From contig CALFWP010000044.1 in the NCBI GenBank assembly GCA_937927905.1, positions 1 through 22,094 on the forward strand: DNA of 22,094 nt. The letters are read 5' to 3'. A program made the position numbers and the translations under genes. The first letter of the stretch is position 1. Each line of letters opens with the position of its first letter. This DNA is from an uncultured Neomegalonema sp. Its GTDB lineage: Bacteria; Pseudomonadota; Alphaproteobacteria; Rhodobacterales; Rhodobacteraceae. Under the pieces are notes generated by a model, which saw only the letters and a list, made by a program, of their open reading frames with translations, was not told where the DNA came from and searched no databases. This document shows, one piece after another, positions 5,944 to 14,348 of the stretch.

Positions 5944-7974
5944 ATGGAAACAACCGTGGACTTTTTACCACCACTCATAGGTATCGTAGGCATGGGCGTG
6001 GCATACGCTCTCTACAGTATGGTCATGAAATATGACGAGGGCACGGACGCGATCAAAAAGATCGGCGACCAGATCCATGAAGGCGCAATGGTCTTCATGA
6101 AGCGCGAATACAAGATTCTTATCATGTTCCTGATCGCGCAAATTATCGTAACATTTATATTCCTTGGCGGCAGTGTGGCTTTTGCCGTTCTGGTCGGCGC
6201 AATGTCATCTTCGATTGCCGGTTGGATAGGCATGTATGCGGCGACGAAAGCAAACGTCCGTACGGCCACAGCTGCACAAACCGACGGCGCTTCCAGTGCT
6301 CTGACCGTTGCCTTTTTCGGCGGTTCGATCATGGGACTCAGTGTCGGTGCTCTGGGTCTGATTGGTCTGGGTGGCCTCTATGTGATTCTCGGCGGTGACG
6401 CGCATTCCCTTGAAGGTTTCGGTATGGGCGGCTCGACCGTCGCACTGTTCAGCCGGATCGGTGGCGGTATCTTTACCAAGGCGGCCGATGTCGGTGCCGA
6501 CCTTGTGGGTAAAGTTGAGGCCGGTATCCCTGAGGATGATCCCCGCAACCCGGGCGTGATTGCCGATAATGTCGGTGATAACGTAGGCGATGTTGCCGGT
6601 ATGGGTTCTGATATCTTCGAATCCTATTGCGGTGCCATGATCGCCTCAATCGCTATCGCCTCCACATTGTCGCTTGCATCCTATAATGCCTCTTTCGGCA
6701 GCAATGTTGACGCAGCCGCATTTGAAGGCACGCGCACAGCAATGATGACACTGCCGCTTTTGCTTGCTGCAGTTGGCCTATTGTCATCTATAGCAATGAT
6801 TTTCGTGGTTAAATCACGTTCCTCGGCAGAACCTGCCTCGGCGCTGCGCACCGGGACATTGGGTGCTCCGGTCCTGTTCCTGGCTGCGGCAGCCGCCGTT
6901 ATTGCCGGTCTGGGTGTGGACTTCAATGTCTGGTGGGCTGTGGTTGCGGGTGCCGCCGGTGGTGTCGCCATCGGTCTGATCACCGAATATTACACAGCGT
7001 CAAAACCCGTGAAACGCATCGCTCAATCGGGCGAAACCGGTCCTGCAACCGTTATCATAACGGGTCTGGCGGTCGGTATGGAGTCCGTTGTTCTTCCCCT
7101 GTTGACCATTGCAGGGATTGTCTGGATTTCCACATCACTGGCGGGTCTTTACGGCGTCGGCATTGCGGCGGTCGGAATGTTAGCTACGGTCGGCATTACT
7201 ATGGCCATTGATGCCTACGGCCCTGTGGCGGATAATGCAGGCGGCATTGCCGAAATGGGCGGTATGGGCGAAGATGTCCGTGAAATCACCGACAGCCTTG
7301 ATGAACTGGGCAACACCACAGCCGCCATCGGTAAAGGCTTTGCCATCGGTGCAGCTGCGCTGGCCGCACTGGCTATTATCGCTGCCTTCGTTGCTACTGT
7401 GAAAAAGAACAACCCAGAGTTTTCGCTGGAGCTGTCAGAGCCGCTTGTTATCGTCGGTCTCTTTATCGGCGGCACAATCCCGTTCTTTGTCGCTGCACTG
7501 ACCATGACCGCCGTGGGCGATGCAGCCTTCGCCATGATCAACGAAATCCGCCGTCAATTCAAAGAAATCCCGGGATTGATGGAAGGAACAGCAGATCCCG
7601 ACTCGGCCAAATGTATTGACATTGCAACCACAGCTGCCCTGAAAAAAATGATCCTACCCGGTATCATTGCGGTTTGTACCCCGCCGCTGGTTGGTTTCGC
7701 TATCGGGGCAGAGGCGCTTGGCGGTATGCTGGGCGGTGCTTTGCTTGGCTGTGTATTGATGGCTCTAATGATGGCAAATGCGGGTGGTGCCTGGGATAAC
7801 GCCAAGAAATATGTGGAAAAAGGCAATCTCGGCGGCAAAGGCACCGACACCCATGCGGCTGTTGTTGTTGGCGACACGGTAGGCGATCCGTTCAAGGATA
7901 CCTCCGGCCCGAGCATGAACATCCTGATCAATGTGATGGCAATTGTTTCACTGGTCATCGCACCACTGCTTTGA
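5944..7974 (+). CDS. hppA: Membrane-bound ion-translocating pyrophosphatase, K+-dependent type
   Basis: A 676-residue integral membrane protein with about 16 hydrophobic segments that couples pyrophosphate hydrolysis to ion pumping across the inner membrane. The pyrophosphate/Mg site is clear: DVGADLVGKVEAGIPEDDPR (182-201), ADNVGDNVGDVAGMGSD (207-223), DAYGPVADNAGG (423-434), and a C-terminal DTVGDPFKDTSGP segment. The residues that set potassium need are Ala460 and Gly463 in GNTTAAIGKG; potassium-independent enzymes carry Lys at the first position. This therefore predicts a K+-dependent enzyme. Whether it pumps H+ or Na+ cannot be read with confidence. ATG 5944 has little Shine-Dalgarno; GTG 5956, preceded by GGGATGG, is a plausible alternative. 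It is followed by a strong terminator and ppa. Confidence 0.95.
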   Translation: METTVDFLPPLIGIVGMGVAYALYSMVMKYDEGTDAIKKIGDQIHEGAMVFMKREYKILIMFLIAQIIVTFIFLGGSVAFAVLVGAMSSSIAGWIGMYAATKANVRTATAAQTDGASSALTVAFFGGSIMGLSVGALGLIGLGGLYVILGGDAHSLEGFGMGGSTVALFSRIGGGIFTKAADVGADLVGKVEAGIPEDDPRNPGVIADNVGDNVGDVAGMGSDIFESYCGAMIASIAIASTLSLASYNASFGSNVDAAAFEGTRTAMMTLPLLLAAVGLLSSIAMIFVVKSRSSAEPASALRTGTLGAPVLFLAAAAAVIAGLGVDFNVWWAVVAGAAGGVAIGLITEYYTASKPVKRIAQSGETGPATVIITGLAVGMESVVLPLLTIAGIVWISTSLAGLYGVGIAAVGMLATVGITMAIDAYGPVADNAGGIAEMGGMGEDVREITDSLDELGNTTAAIGKGFAIGAAALAALAIIAAFVATVKKNNPEFSLELSEPLVIVGLFIGGTIPFFVAALTMTAVGDAAFAMINEIRRQFKEIPGLMEGTADPDSAKCIDIATTAALKKMILPGIIAVCTPPLVGFAIGAEALGGMLGGALLGCVLMALMMANAGGAWDNAKKYVEKGNLGGKGTDTHAAVVVGDTVGDPFKDTSGPSMNILINVMAIVSLVIAPLL

Positions 7975-7994
7975 TCACACACTGACCGGAACCG

Positions 7995-8024
7995 AAAAGC
8001 CCGCTACCCGCAGCGGGCTTTTTT
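7995..8024 (+). terminator. Intrinsic terminator after hppA
   Basis: GCCCGCT (7999-8005) and AGCGGGC (8012-8018) form a perfect 7 bp GC-rich stem with a 6 nt loop, followed by six T (8019-8024). It lies 20 bp past the hppA stop. Four A precede the stem, so it could also work weakly on the minus strand. It separates hppA and ppa into different transcripts unless there is read-through. Confidence 0.92.
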
Positions 8025-8094
8025 ATGCAAATGCGGGTGACTTCTATGCTGCACTGCAGTAACGACATGTTGTCGCAGAAACCGGAGTCTTACC

Positions 8095-8622
8095 ATGCGC
8101 ATTGAAGCCATCGCCATCGGCAATAATCCCCCCGAAGATATCAACGTCATCATTGAAGTTCCGGTCGGCGGAGAACCGATCAAATACGAGATGGACAAAG
8201 ATGCCGGAACAATGATGGTAGACCGGTTTCTTTATACTCCGATGCGCTATCCCGGAAATTACGGCTTTGTTCCGCATACCTTATCCGATGACGGTGATCC
8301 GATAGACGTTCTGGTTCCGAACCAGCGCCCGATTATCCCGGGTGCCGTTATGAATTGCCGCCCGATCGGGGTTCTGAAGATGCAGGACGAATCCGGTGAG
8401 GATGAAAAGATCATCGCTGTTCCCTCTTCACACCTTACAAAACGCTACATCGGTGTGCAGGATTATTCGGACCTGCCGGACATTACGATTCATCAGATCG
8501 AACACTTCTTTGAACGGTATAAAGACCTTGAACCCGGGAAATGGGTGAAAATCGCCGGATGGGGCAATGCTGACGAAGCCAGGCAGCTTATTTCAGAAGC
8601 CGTAAACCGCGCCGGAAAATAA
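8095..8622 (+). CDS. ppa: Soluble inorganic pyrophosphatase, family I
   Basis: A 175-residue cytoplasmic Mg-dependent enzyme that hydrolyses pyrophosphate to two phosphates, pulling biosynthetic reactions forward. The length is typical of bacterial family I enzymes. YPGNYGFVPHTLSDDGDPID (52-71) carries the signature with metal ligands Asp66 and Asp71 and the central Asp68. Asp98, Asp103 and Lys105 in MQDESGEDEKII complete the site. The ATG at 8095 is preceded by CGGAG at good distance. It follows hppA after a terminator, so the two pyrophosphate-consuming enzymes are neighbours but probably separately transcribed. Confidence 0.97.
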   Translation: MRIEAIAIGNNPPEDINVIIEVPVGGEPIKYEMDKDAGTMMVDRFLYTPMRYPGNYGFVPHTLSDDGDPIDVLVPNQRPIIPGAVMNCRPIGVLKMQDESGEDEKIIAVPSSHLTKRYIGVQDYSDLPDITIHQIEHFFERYKDLEPGKWVKIAGWGNADEARQLISEAVNRAGK

Positions 8623-8690
8623 AACGTAACGCCGACAGGTAACCGTAACGTCAGGCTTGACGAACGCAGTATTTCACGCAACCCAGGCCT

Positions 8691-9356
8691 ATGGATAAAG
8701 TTCGAAAGCCCCGCGAGACGGTTGTCCTCATCCACGGTCTGGGACGGACACAAGCTTCAATGCTGCCATTATCTGTACGGTTAGAGCGCGCAGGTTTCAG
8801 AACATCTTTTGCGGGCTATAAATGGGTGCAAATGACCCTTGATGAAGGGGTAAGGCGGGTCACGCGTCATATAGAACGCGTTGTCCGGCGCTATGGCGGG
8901 CCGGTCCATCTGGTCGGGCATTCACTCGGCGGGATCATCGCATTGCGAATCAAACGTTCAAGGTCGGACCTGCCGATCCATCGTGTCGTACAATTCGGAT
9001 CCCCTAATCTGGGATCATCCGTAGCAGGACAATTAAAGGATAATTCACTCGCCACCTGGTTTTTCGGACCGATTGTGGCCGAACTGTCGGAAGACCTTAC
9101 AACATCAAAGGACCGTGATCCTGATGTTGCCGCCATAGCGGGTGATGATTTTCCGAAGGAAATTGCCAGGGTTTACGGCGTGAGTGAACCCAGTGACGGC
9201 CTTGTCACTGTCCGCTCAGCATGGGGTCATGAAGCGGGGCTCCGCCTGACGGCCCATACATTTCATACCGGATTACCGCTGAGCCGGTCTGTGGCCAGAG
9301 CGACTGTGGATTTTCTGAAAACCGGCAATGCGGAAATACCGGATGAAAACGGATGA
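8691..9356 (+). CDS. Small alpha/beta hydrolase, lipase/esterase-like
   Basis: A 221-residue alpha/beta hydrolase. VVLIHGLGRT (11-20) is the oxyanion-hole strand, HLVGHSLGG (73-81) is the nucleophile elbow with Ser78, Asp169 in SEPSDGLVTV is the likely acid, and His192 (or His189) in AHTFHTGLP is the likely base. FGSPNLGSSVA is typical of the lipase-like 'PGAP1/LipA' branch that lacks a large lid. No signal peptide is present, so it is probably cytoplasmic. The last codons overlap fdhD by 4 bp (ATGA), implying cotranscription with it. Its substrate is unknown, and no link to formate metabolism is evident beyond position. Confidence 0.85.
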   Translation: MDKVRKPRETVVLIHGLGRTQASMLPLSVRLERAGFRTSFAGYKWVQMTLDEGVRRVTRHIERVVRRYGGPVHLVGHSLGGIIALRIKRSRSDLPIHRVVQFGSPNLGSSVAGQLKDNSLATWFFGPIVAELSEDLTTSKDRDPDVAAIAGDDFPKEIARVYGVSEPSDGLVTVRSAWGHEAGLRLTAHTFHTGLPLSRSVARATVDFLKTGNAEIPDENG

Positions 9357-10222
9357 CACGCTTTCTGATTGCTCCTGATCCTGCCTGCCCGCGCCTGACC
9401 CGTGCTGTAACCGGCACGGACCACACCTGCAGACCTCAAGAATTGCGCGTGGTGGAAGAACGCCCACTCACAATTTTTCTGAACGCGCAGGAGATAGTCA
9501 CGGCCATGACGATCGGCGATTACCCTGTCGAACTGGCAACAGGGTATCTGCTGAATCAGGGCATGTTACGCGCGGACGACACCATTACCGGCACCGATTA
9601 TGATAAAGAGCTTGAAACCATCATCATCCGCACAGAACGGGCCACTGATTACGAAGAAAAGCTGAAAAAGAAGACCCGCACTTCGGGCTGTGCCGTCGGA
9701 ACTGTTTTCGGCGATATGATGGATGCGCTGGAGGGGCTTTCACTGCCGGAAGCCGCCCTACGTACCAGTTGGCTTTATACATTATCAAAAGCGATCAACA
9801 CTGCCCCTTCGCTTTATCTGGAGGCAGGAGCCATCCATGGCTGTGTCCTGTGCCGCGAGGATGAGCCGCTGGTCTATATGGAGGATGTCGGACGTCATAA
9901 TGCCGTTGATAAAATCGCCGGCTGGATGTTCGCCAATAACGTCAAAGGCGCTGATTATATCCTCTACACCACAGGTCGCCTGACCTCTGAAATGGTGATA
10001 AAGACCGCATCCATGGGCATACCGGTCCTTGCTTCGCGCTCCGGTTTTACCGCTTGGGGGGTTGAACTGGCCCGCGAAGTCGGCCTGACACTGATCGGCC
10101 GTATGCGGGGAAAACGCTTTATCTGTGTCTCCGGAGAAGAGCGTATCATGTTTGATACCGACCCCGATACGGTTGATGAGGAATCCGGCAGGTACCGGCG
10201 AAAGGGCGCGCAGGCGGATTAG
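9353..10222 (+). CDS. fdhD: Formate dehydrogenase accessory sulfurtransferase FdhD
   Basis: A 289-residue FdhD-family protein. FdhD carries sulfur from a cysteine desulfurase to the molybdenum cofactor of formate dehydrogenase, which is needed for activity. Recognisable segments are ERPLTIFLNAQEIVTAMTIG (36-55), the active-loop TSGCAVGTVFGD (110-121), GAIHGC, EDVGRHNAVDKIAGW and TTGRLTSEMVIKTASMGIP. Known FdhD proteins usually have two cysteines (CXXC) in the flexible loop; here only Cys113 remains, with the second position Gly. It overlaps the upstream hydrolase by 4 bp and converges on the 4Fe-4S protein. Neighbours support a formate dehydrogenase maturation role, though no catalytic subunit is in the window. 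Confidence 0.93.
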   Translation: MTRFLIAPDPACPRLTRAVTGTDHTCRPQELRVVEERPLTIFLNAQEIVTAMTIGDYPVELATGYLLNQGMLRADDTITGTDYDKELETIIIRTERATDYEEKLKKKTRTSGCAVGTVFGDMMDALEGLSLPEAALRTSWLYTLSKAINTAPSLYLEAGAIHGCVLCREDEPLVYMEDVGRHNAVDKIAGWMFANNVKGADYILYTTGRLTSEMVIKTASMGIPVLASRSGFTAWGVELAREVGLTLIGRMRGKRFICVSGEERIMFDTDPDTVDEESGRYRRKGAQAD

Positions 10223-10258
10223 TCTCCGGCGCAGGTCTCACCGCAACATATCCGTGTT

Positions 10259-12298
10259 TTACGAAGGCTTTCCGGTAAAGCTGTTGCCTCGCTCTGACAG
10301 GTAATCATCCGTCGTACGGGTTTTTGTTTTTTCACCACCGTAAAACGGATTGTCAGAAATTTTAAAAGCGGCCCCGACACGGCAATCCTCACACATCTGG
10401 ATCAGGCGCGCACGGTCCGGATTATCAAACATCCAGTGCTTGCCGCCCAGCTTCTCAAGAATGCGTTTGATGGTACTGCCCGACCCGAAGGGGCGTCCGC
10501 ATTCGACACACGGGAACGGCTCTTCTTCATGCAGGATTGTAACACGCCGCGCGGCCTCATCAGGGTTATAGCGGGGTTCCAGTTTCAGCGCGTTCTCGGG
10601 ACAGGTATTCACGCAAATCCCGCATTGCAGACACGCATCCTCGCGAAATCCGATTTGCGGTTTTTCCGGATTATCCTGCAAAGCTCCGATTGGACATTGC
10701 GACACACAGGCCAGGCATAATGTGCAGGCTTCGGTATTCATAACCACATCGCCGTAAGGCGCACCCTGTGGCAAAGCAAAAGGCGTTTGCGTCTGTGTCA
10801 GGGCACCAATCGAAAGACGTGTGGCCGCGCGTTTATCCCCGACCGGAGACACCGGCTCAACCGCCATCGGCTCCGGAAGGGGTTCGTGTAGCGCGTCACA
10901 CACCACATCCGGATCATCGCTTTCGATCAGGCGAACACGTTCACCGTCCCGTCCCATACCGTTCAGCATCGCCGTGGTAAGGTCGATTTGAAAATCAAGC
11001 ACAGCCGCCTCCCCCTCACGGCGGAGCCGTTCCGGCAGATGAATAAATACCCTCTCCGCACCCATGGCCAGCGCACCGGTCAGCAGGTCATGTCCGGTTT
11101 GCGTCACTTCATTGACAGCAAAAGGGATTACGGACGCCGGTAATCCGCGCCCGAAGCGTGCCGCCATTGCGATCAAGGCCCGTCCCTCACGCTCATCATG
11201 GATCAGCACCTGAGGGTTACGTCCCCCGGCCTCAGAATACGCCTCAAGCATCGCAGCAAGCCGCATTCTGGAATCCGTCGGTCTGGGCAAGGCGTATTCT
11301 GCCGCTCCGGACGGACAGACTGCAGAACATCCACCGCAACCAGCACAAACCATCGGATCAATCCTGACCGTTTCACCATCGGGAGAAATCGCACCGGTCG
11401 GGCAAACGTCCAAACAGCGCGAACACCCCGATTGTCCGGACCGGGCATGCGCGCAAAGCTCTGCATGAAACGTGATGTAAAGCGGTTTTTCGTATGTCCC
11501 GATCATACCGTTTGCCAGACGGAGGGTTTTTTCAACCGCCGCCGGATTTTCAGGGTCTGCGCGAAAATATCCGTCCCGCTTTTCAGGGGCAGGGACCAGT
11601 GGGGCTTCACCGGTCAAGTCAATAACGATATCACACCGTGAGCGCCCCCCGTCACGCAAAGCTGCAAACCGCAATCCGCCTCTTCCGCCGGGCAGGGCTT
11701 CGGCGACGCCATCAGCAGTAATTTCAAAAGCACCAAGATGACCCGCCATCCGGACAATCCGCCCTTTTACGACCGGAAACGGGTTATCCCAGCGCGGCAA
11801 GGCATCGCCCTCTTCCTTCAACATAACTGTAACAGCCAGGGTTTCCGCCAAAGCATCAGCTGCAGCCATCGCAGCCTCGCCCGATCCGTAAACAAGGCAG
11901 ACCCCTTCGCTTTCAAGATCGACAGATCCTGCCGCCTGTCCACCGGTCCATTGGTGCTCGGCTAAAAGAGCGGCCACTTTAGGCGCAGCATACGCGCTTT
12001 CTTCCGACCAGAGTGCCCGATCACGGATATCCAACGTTGAAAACACGCCGGTTTCCTGTTGCGGACCGGTCTGTTCAAGCTGTGCCGCGATATCTTCAAA
12101 ACGTGCGGTTTCCTGCGCACAGGCAATCACGACATCCCCTTCAGACAATGCCTTGGTGACAAGTTCCGTTTCCGAATGACACAAGGATTTAGCGGTCCTT
12201 GCTTCACCCGCAAAGGCACAGGTCACGCATACCTCATCAAGATCTGTTTCCACCGAGCCTTCACAATCACACAACAGGATAAGCGTCTTTTCGGACAT
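10259..12298 (-). CDS. Multi-cluster 4Fe-4S binding protein of a formate dehydrogenase accessory locus
   Basis: A 679-residue cytoplasmic protein. The N-terminal 280 residues have scattered cysteines (10, 12, 24, 27). The first ferredoxin pair is CSRCLDVCP (292-300) with CAGCGGCSAVCP (318-329). A middle domain (about 360-470) follows. The second ferredoxin pair is CTLCLACVSQCP (525-536) with CLQCGICVNTCP (556-567). CXXC pairs at 597/600 and 636/639 end the protein. At least four [4Fe-4S] clusters are implied. Such proteins accompany DUF3305, DUF3306 and FdhD in alphaproteobacterial formate dehydrogenase loci; their exact role (electron transfer or maturation) is not settled. GGGAG precedes the ATG. 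It is divergent from DUF3305. Confidence 0.88.
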   Translation of the reverse strand: MSEKTLILLCDCEGSVETDLDEVCVTCAFAGEARTAKSLCHSETELVTKALSEGDVVIACAQETARFEDIAAQLEQTGPQQETGVFSTLDIRDRALWSEESAYAAPKVAALLAEHQWTGGQAAGSVDLESEGVCLVYGSGEAAMAAADALAETLAVTVMLKEEGDALPRWDNPFPVVKGRIVRMAGHLGAFEITADGVAEALPGGRGGLRFAALRDGGRSRCDIVIDLTGEAPLVPAPEKRDGYFRADPENPAAVEKTLRLANGMIGTYEKPLYITFHAELCAHARSGQSGCSRCLDVCPTGAISPDGETVRIDPMVCAGCGGCSAVCPSGAAEYALPRPTDSRMRLAAMLEAYSEAGGRNPQVLIHDEREGRALIAMAARFGRGLPASVIPFAVNEVTQTGHDLLTGALAMGAERVFIHLPERLRREGEAAVLDFQIDLTTAMLNGMGRDGERVRLIESDDPDVVCDALHEPLPEPMAVEPVSPVGDKRAATRLSIGALTQTQTPFALPQGAPYGDVVMNTEACTLCLACVSQCPIGALQDNPEKPQIGFREDACLQCGICVNTCPENALKLEPRYNPDEAARRVTILHEEEPFPCVECGRPFGSGSTIKRILEKLGGKHWMFDNPDRARLIQMCEDCRVGAAFKISDNPFYGGEKTKTRTTDDYLSERGNSFTGKPS

Positions 12299-12362
12299 TG
12301 GCAGACTCCCGTGGAAAATTTTTACTTTGGCTTTCGCCGTTCTTTAGGCAAACTTAGCCCCA

Positions 12363-12375
12363 ATTCAGACTGAAT
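12363..12375. promoter_or_regulatory. 13 bp palindrome between the divergent 4Fe-4S and DUF3305 genes
   Basis: ATTCAG-A-CTGAAT is a perfect inverted repeat about 25 bp before the DUF3305 start, in a 102 bp divergent intergenic region. The location suits an operator. It does not match the FNR box, and I recognise no regulator. Confidence 0.3.
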
Positions 12376-12400
12376 GACGATATGAAAGTTTGGCAACCGC

Positions 12401-12973
12401 ATGACAAAATCGTCTGAACGTATGACGTCTATGCCCGTTGGTGTTGTTTTACGCCGCACAAAGGGCGTAACCCGCTGGGCGGCCTGGCACTGGAAACCGA
12501 CCGCGATTATCCCTGGGGCCTCCGCTGCGGATTGGTTGGTCTTGCGGGATAAGGGCGGTACAACAGATTTTCATGCGGCAACCTTACCGCTTGAACTTCA
12601 CAGGAAAGAAACAGAAGCTTATCTGGCCTCGCTCAGTATGGACCCGCCCAGTGTCTATGTCATATTGCGCCCCGCTGAAGAGGCATCACATCCCCATGAT
12701 GTCGAACCCTATGCCGTGACCGCATCCGCTTATGAGGCACAGGATTACCTTGACTCGGGCGAGGAAATAGTCGAGCCCGTGCCCGCTCCGCCCGGTCTTG
12801 TTGCCTGGATACATGCATTCGCGCAAACTCATCACGTTGAAGACAATTTTAAAAAGCGCAAACGCCGTAACTGGACACAGCACACCGAGGACGGGCGCGG
12901 GGATATCAGGGTACGTCAGGATGCCGATGTGTACCGTGCGCCGGGTGCCATCAAACCGAAACCGGTTCACTGA
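12401..12973 (+). CDS. DUF3305 domain-containing protein
   Basis: A 190-residue protein with MPVGVVLRRTKGVTRWAAWHWKPTAIIPGA near the start, the hallmark of DUF3305, and a basic C-terminal half (FKKRKRRNW). No membrane segment or enzyme motif is visible. The family is known almost only from formate dehydrogenase-associated loci in Proteobacteria, and its function is unknown. ATG 12422 (MTSMPVGV) is an alternative start because no clear ribosome site favours 12401. Its TGA overlaps the ATG of the next gene by one base (TGATG), so both are probably translated together. Confidence 0.87.
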   Translation: MTKSSERMTSMPVGVVLRRTKGVTRWAAWHWKPTAIIPGASAADWLVLRDKGGTTDFHAATLPLELHRKETEAYLASLSMDPPSVYVILRPAEEASHPHDVEPYAVTASAYEAQDYLDSGEEIVEPVPAPPGLVAWIHAFAQTHHVEDNFKKRKRRNWTQHTEDGRGDIRVRQDADVYRAPGAIKPKPVH

Positions 12974-13686
12974 TGCCTGATACGCCACATAAAGAGCATT
13001 TTCTGTCGCGCTGGTCACGGTTGAAAAGCGAAACACAAATTTCCGATCCGCAGGTTTTCACGCCAGCACCGGACGATCACCCGGCAACAAACGATCACAA
13101 AACCGTCACCAATCCGGAACGGAACGATGATGAACTTTCGGATGCCGAATTGCTGGAAAAGTACGCCCTGCCAAATCCCGATTCTATGCAAGCGGGAGAC
13201 AATTTCAGTGTCTTTATGAACAGGGCTGTCCCGGATCGACTGCGCCGCCGGGCACTGAGGGTTTTATGGAACAGCAACCCTGTTCTCGCCAACCTTGATG
13301 AGCTTGTCGATTACGGTGAAGATTTTACCGATGCTGCAACAATCGTCGAAAACATGCAGACCGTGTATCAGATTGGTAAAGGTGCCGCCTGGAAGTTCAA
13401 AGCGGAACAGGAACGCCTCACCGCCCTTGAAGTGGCCCATGAAGACGACCCGGAGTATACTTCGGGTGCGGAATATGATGCAATTTCATTTCAGAATGAC
13501 ACTGATAAGCAGGCTGAAGGCTCCTCTGATCCCATTACGGATGAAAACCGCTTTGACTGCAAAGAGGAAGATGTGGAATCGGAAAAAGAAAATGACAGTG
13601 CGGCAGAAACCGCCCCGCGTCCGGATACGGACAGATTACCCCCGCTGACCAGACGTGCGGCCCATATGCGATTTGAATTTGATTGA
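12973..13686 (+). CDS. DUF3306 domain-containing protein
   Basis: A 237-residue hydrophilic, acidic protein beginning with FLSRWSRLKSE, the conserved start of DUF3306. The central block NFSVFMNRAVPDRLRRRALRVLWNSNPVLANLDELVDYGEDFTDA is the rest of the domain (about residues 78-122). The C-terminal third is low-complexity and rich in Glu/Asp, likely disordered. Function is unknown; the family is paired with DUF3305 at formate dehydrogenase loci. It is the last gene on this transcript and converges on the minus-strand DUF4169 gene. Confidence 0.87.
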   Translation: MPDTPHKEHFLSRWSRLKSETQISDPQVFTPAPDDHPATNDHKTVTNPERNDDELSDAELLEKYALPNPDSMQAGDNFSVFMNRAVPDRLRRRALRVLWNSNPVLANLDELVDYGEDFTDAATIVENMQTVYQIGKGAAWKFKAEQERLTALEVAHEDDPEYTSGAEYDAISFQNDTDKQAEGSSDPITDENRFDCKEEDVESEKENDSAAETAPRPDTDRLPPLTRRAAHMRFEFD

Positions 13687-13719
13687 CCGGAATTTATGTT
13701 GTCCTGGGAACAGGCAATA

Positions 13720-13908
13720 TTACGGCTCTCTGATATCGCGCTTATGACCGTCAAGTTCACGTTCTGATTTCAATTTACGGGCCTTTGAAAGCATCCGTGC
13801 GTCTTTATTCAGCCCGTAGCTCACAGAGTTTTCTTCAGCGGTTTTCGCCTTTTCTATGCGTGCACTCCGCTTTCGGGCATTACGCAGATTGACGATCTTG
13901 GCGCTCAC
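13720..13908 (-). CDS. DUF4169 family small protein
   Basis: A 62-residue, very basic protein beginning MSAKIVNLRNARKRSARIEK and ending around ERELDGHKR, the pattern of DUF4169 (usually IINLRRARKARAR... ERxLDGHR). It starts with GTG, which overlaps the TGA of the upstream acetyltransferase (GTGA). The family is typically found near fumC and sspB in alphaproteobacteria, as here. Function is unknown; the charge and length suggest a nucleic-acid-associated or helical protein, but that is speculation. Confidence 0.85.
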   Translation of the reverse strand: MSAKIVNLRNARKRSARIEKAKTAEENSVSYGLNKDARMLSKARKLKSERELDGHKRDIREP

Positions 13909-14348
13909 ATAAGTTCCTTTTTCAAATAGACCCGATGGGCCCCTTTGTCTGCAGCACGTCCGGTTTCGACATATCCACGGCTTTTATAAAACTCGATAGC
14001 TTCATCCATCGCGGCATTCGCATACAGACTGATGCTGCCGAAGCCGAGAGCCATCGCCCGGTTTTCCGTATCCGATAACAACATCTCACCCTCACCGCAG
14101 CCCTGAAAAGCCGGAGCAACCGCGAGGGCTTCAATATTCCAGTCGGCCGCTTTCGGATAGCTGACGCAATATCCTTTTATACCTTTTGCCGACACGGATA
14201 CTTCGATCAATCCTTTGTCGATCAGGTTGGCATGATCAGCAAAAAGGGCGTCAGGTTTTTCTCCGGTTTGCAGAACATAAGGAAGAAACACTTCTTCGGT
14301 GATGCGTTTAACAGCATGAAAATCGGCCGGTGTCGCTTCACGTATCAT
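13905..14348 (-). CDS. GNAT family N-acetyltransferase
   Basis: A 147-residue protein of the GNAT fold, which transfers acetyl from acetyl-CoA to an amine. MIREATPADFHAVKRI is the usual first strand and helix. Motif A is EALAVAPAFQGCGEGEML (73-90), with the pyrophosphate loop Q82-G87. FYKSRGYVETGR (120-131) is motif B. The acceptor is not predictable. Its start is preceded by AGGAGG but lies inside an inverted repeat (separate entry). It sits between fumC and DUF4169 and overlaps the latter by 4 bp, so it belongs to the ssrA-sspB-fumC strand block. Confidence 0.87.
   Translation of the reverse strand: MIREATPADFHAVKRITEEVFLPYVLQTGEKPDALFADHANLIDKGLIEVSVSAKGIKGYCVSYPKAADWNIEALAVAPAFQGCGEGEMLLSDTENRAMALGFGSISLYANAAMDEAIEFYKSRGYVETGRAADKGAHRVYLKKELM

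Noticed and set aside
8623..8690. Repeated GTAACG-like words between ppa and the hydrolase
   Set aside because: The copies are short and irregular. Chance is sufficient, and no stem with a T-run is present.
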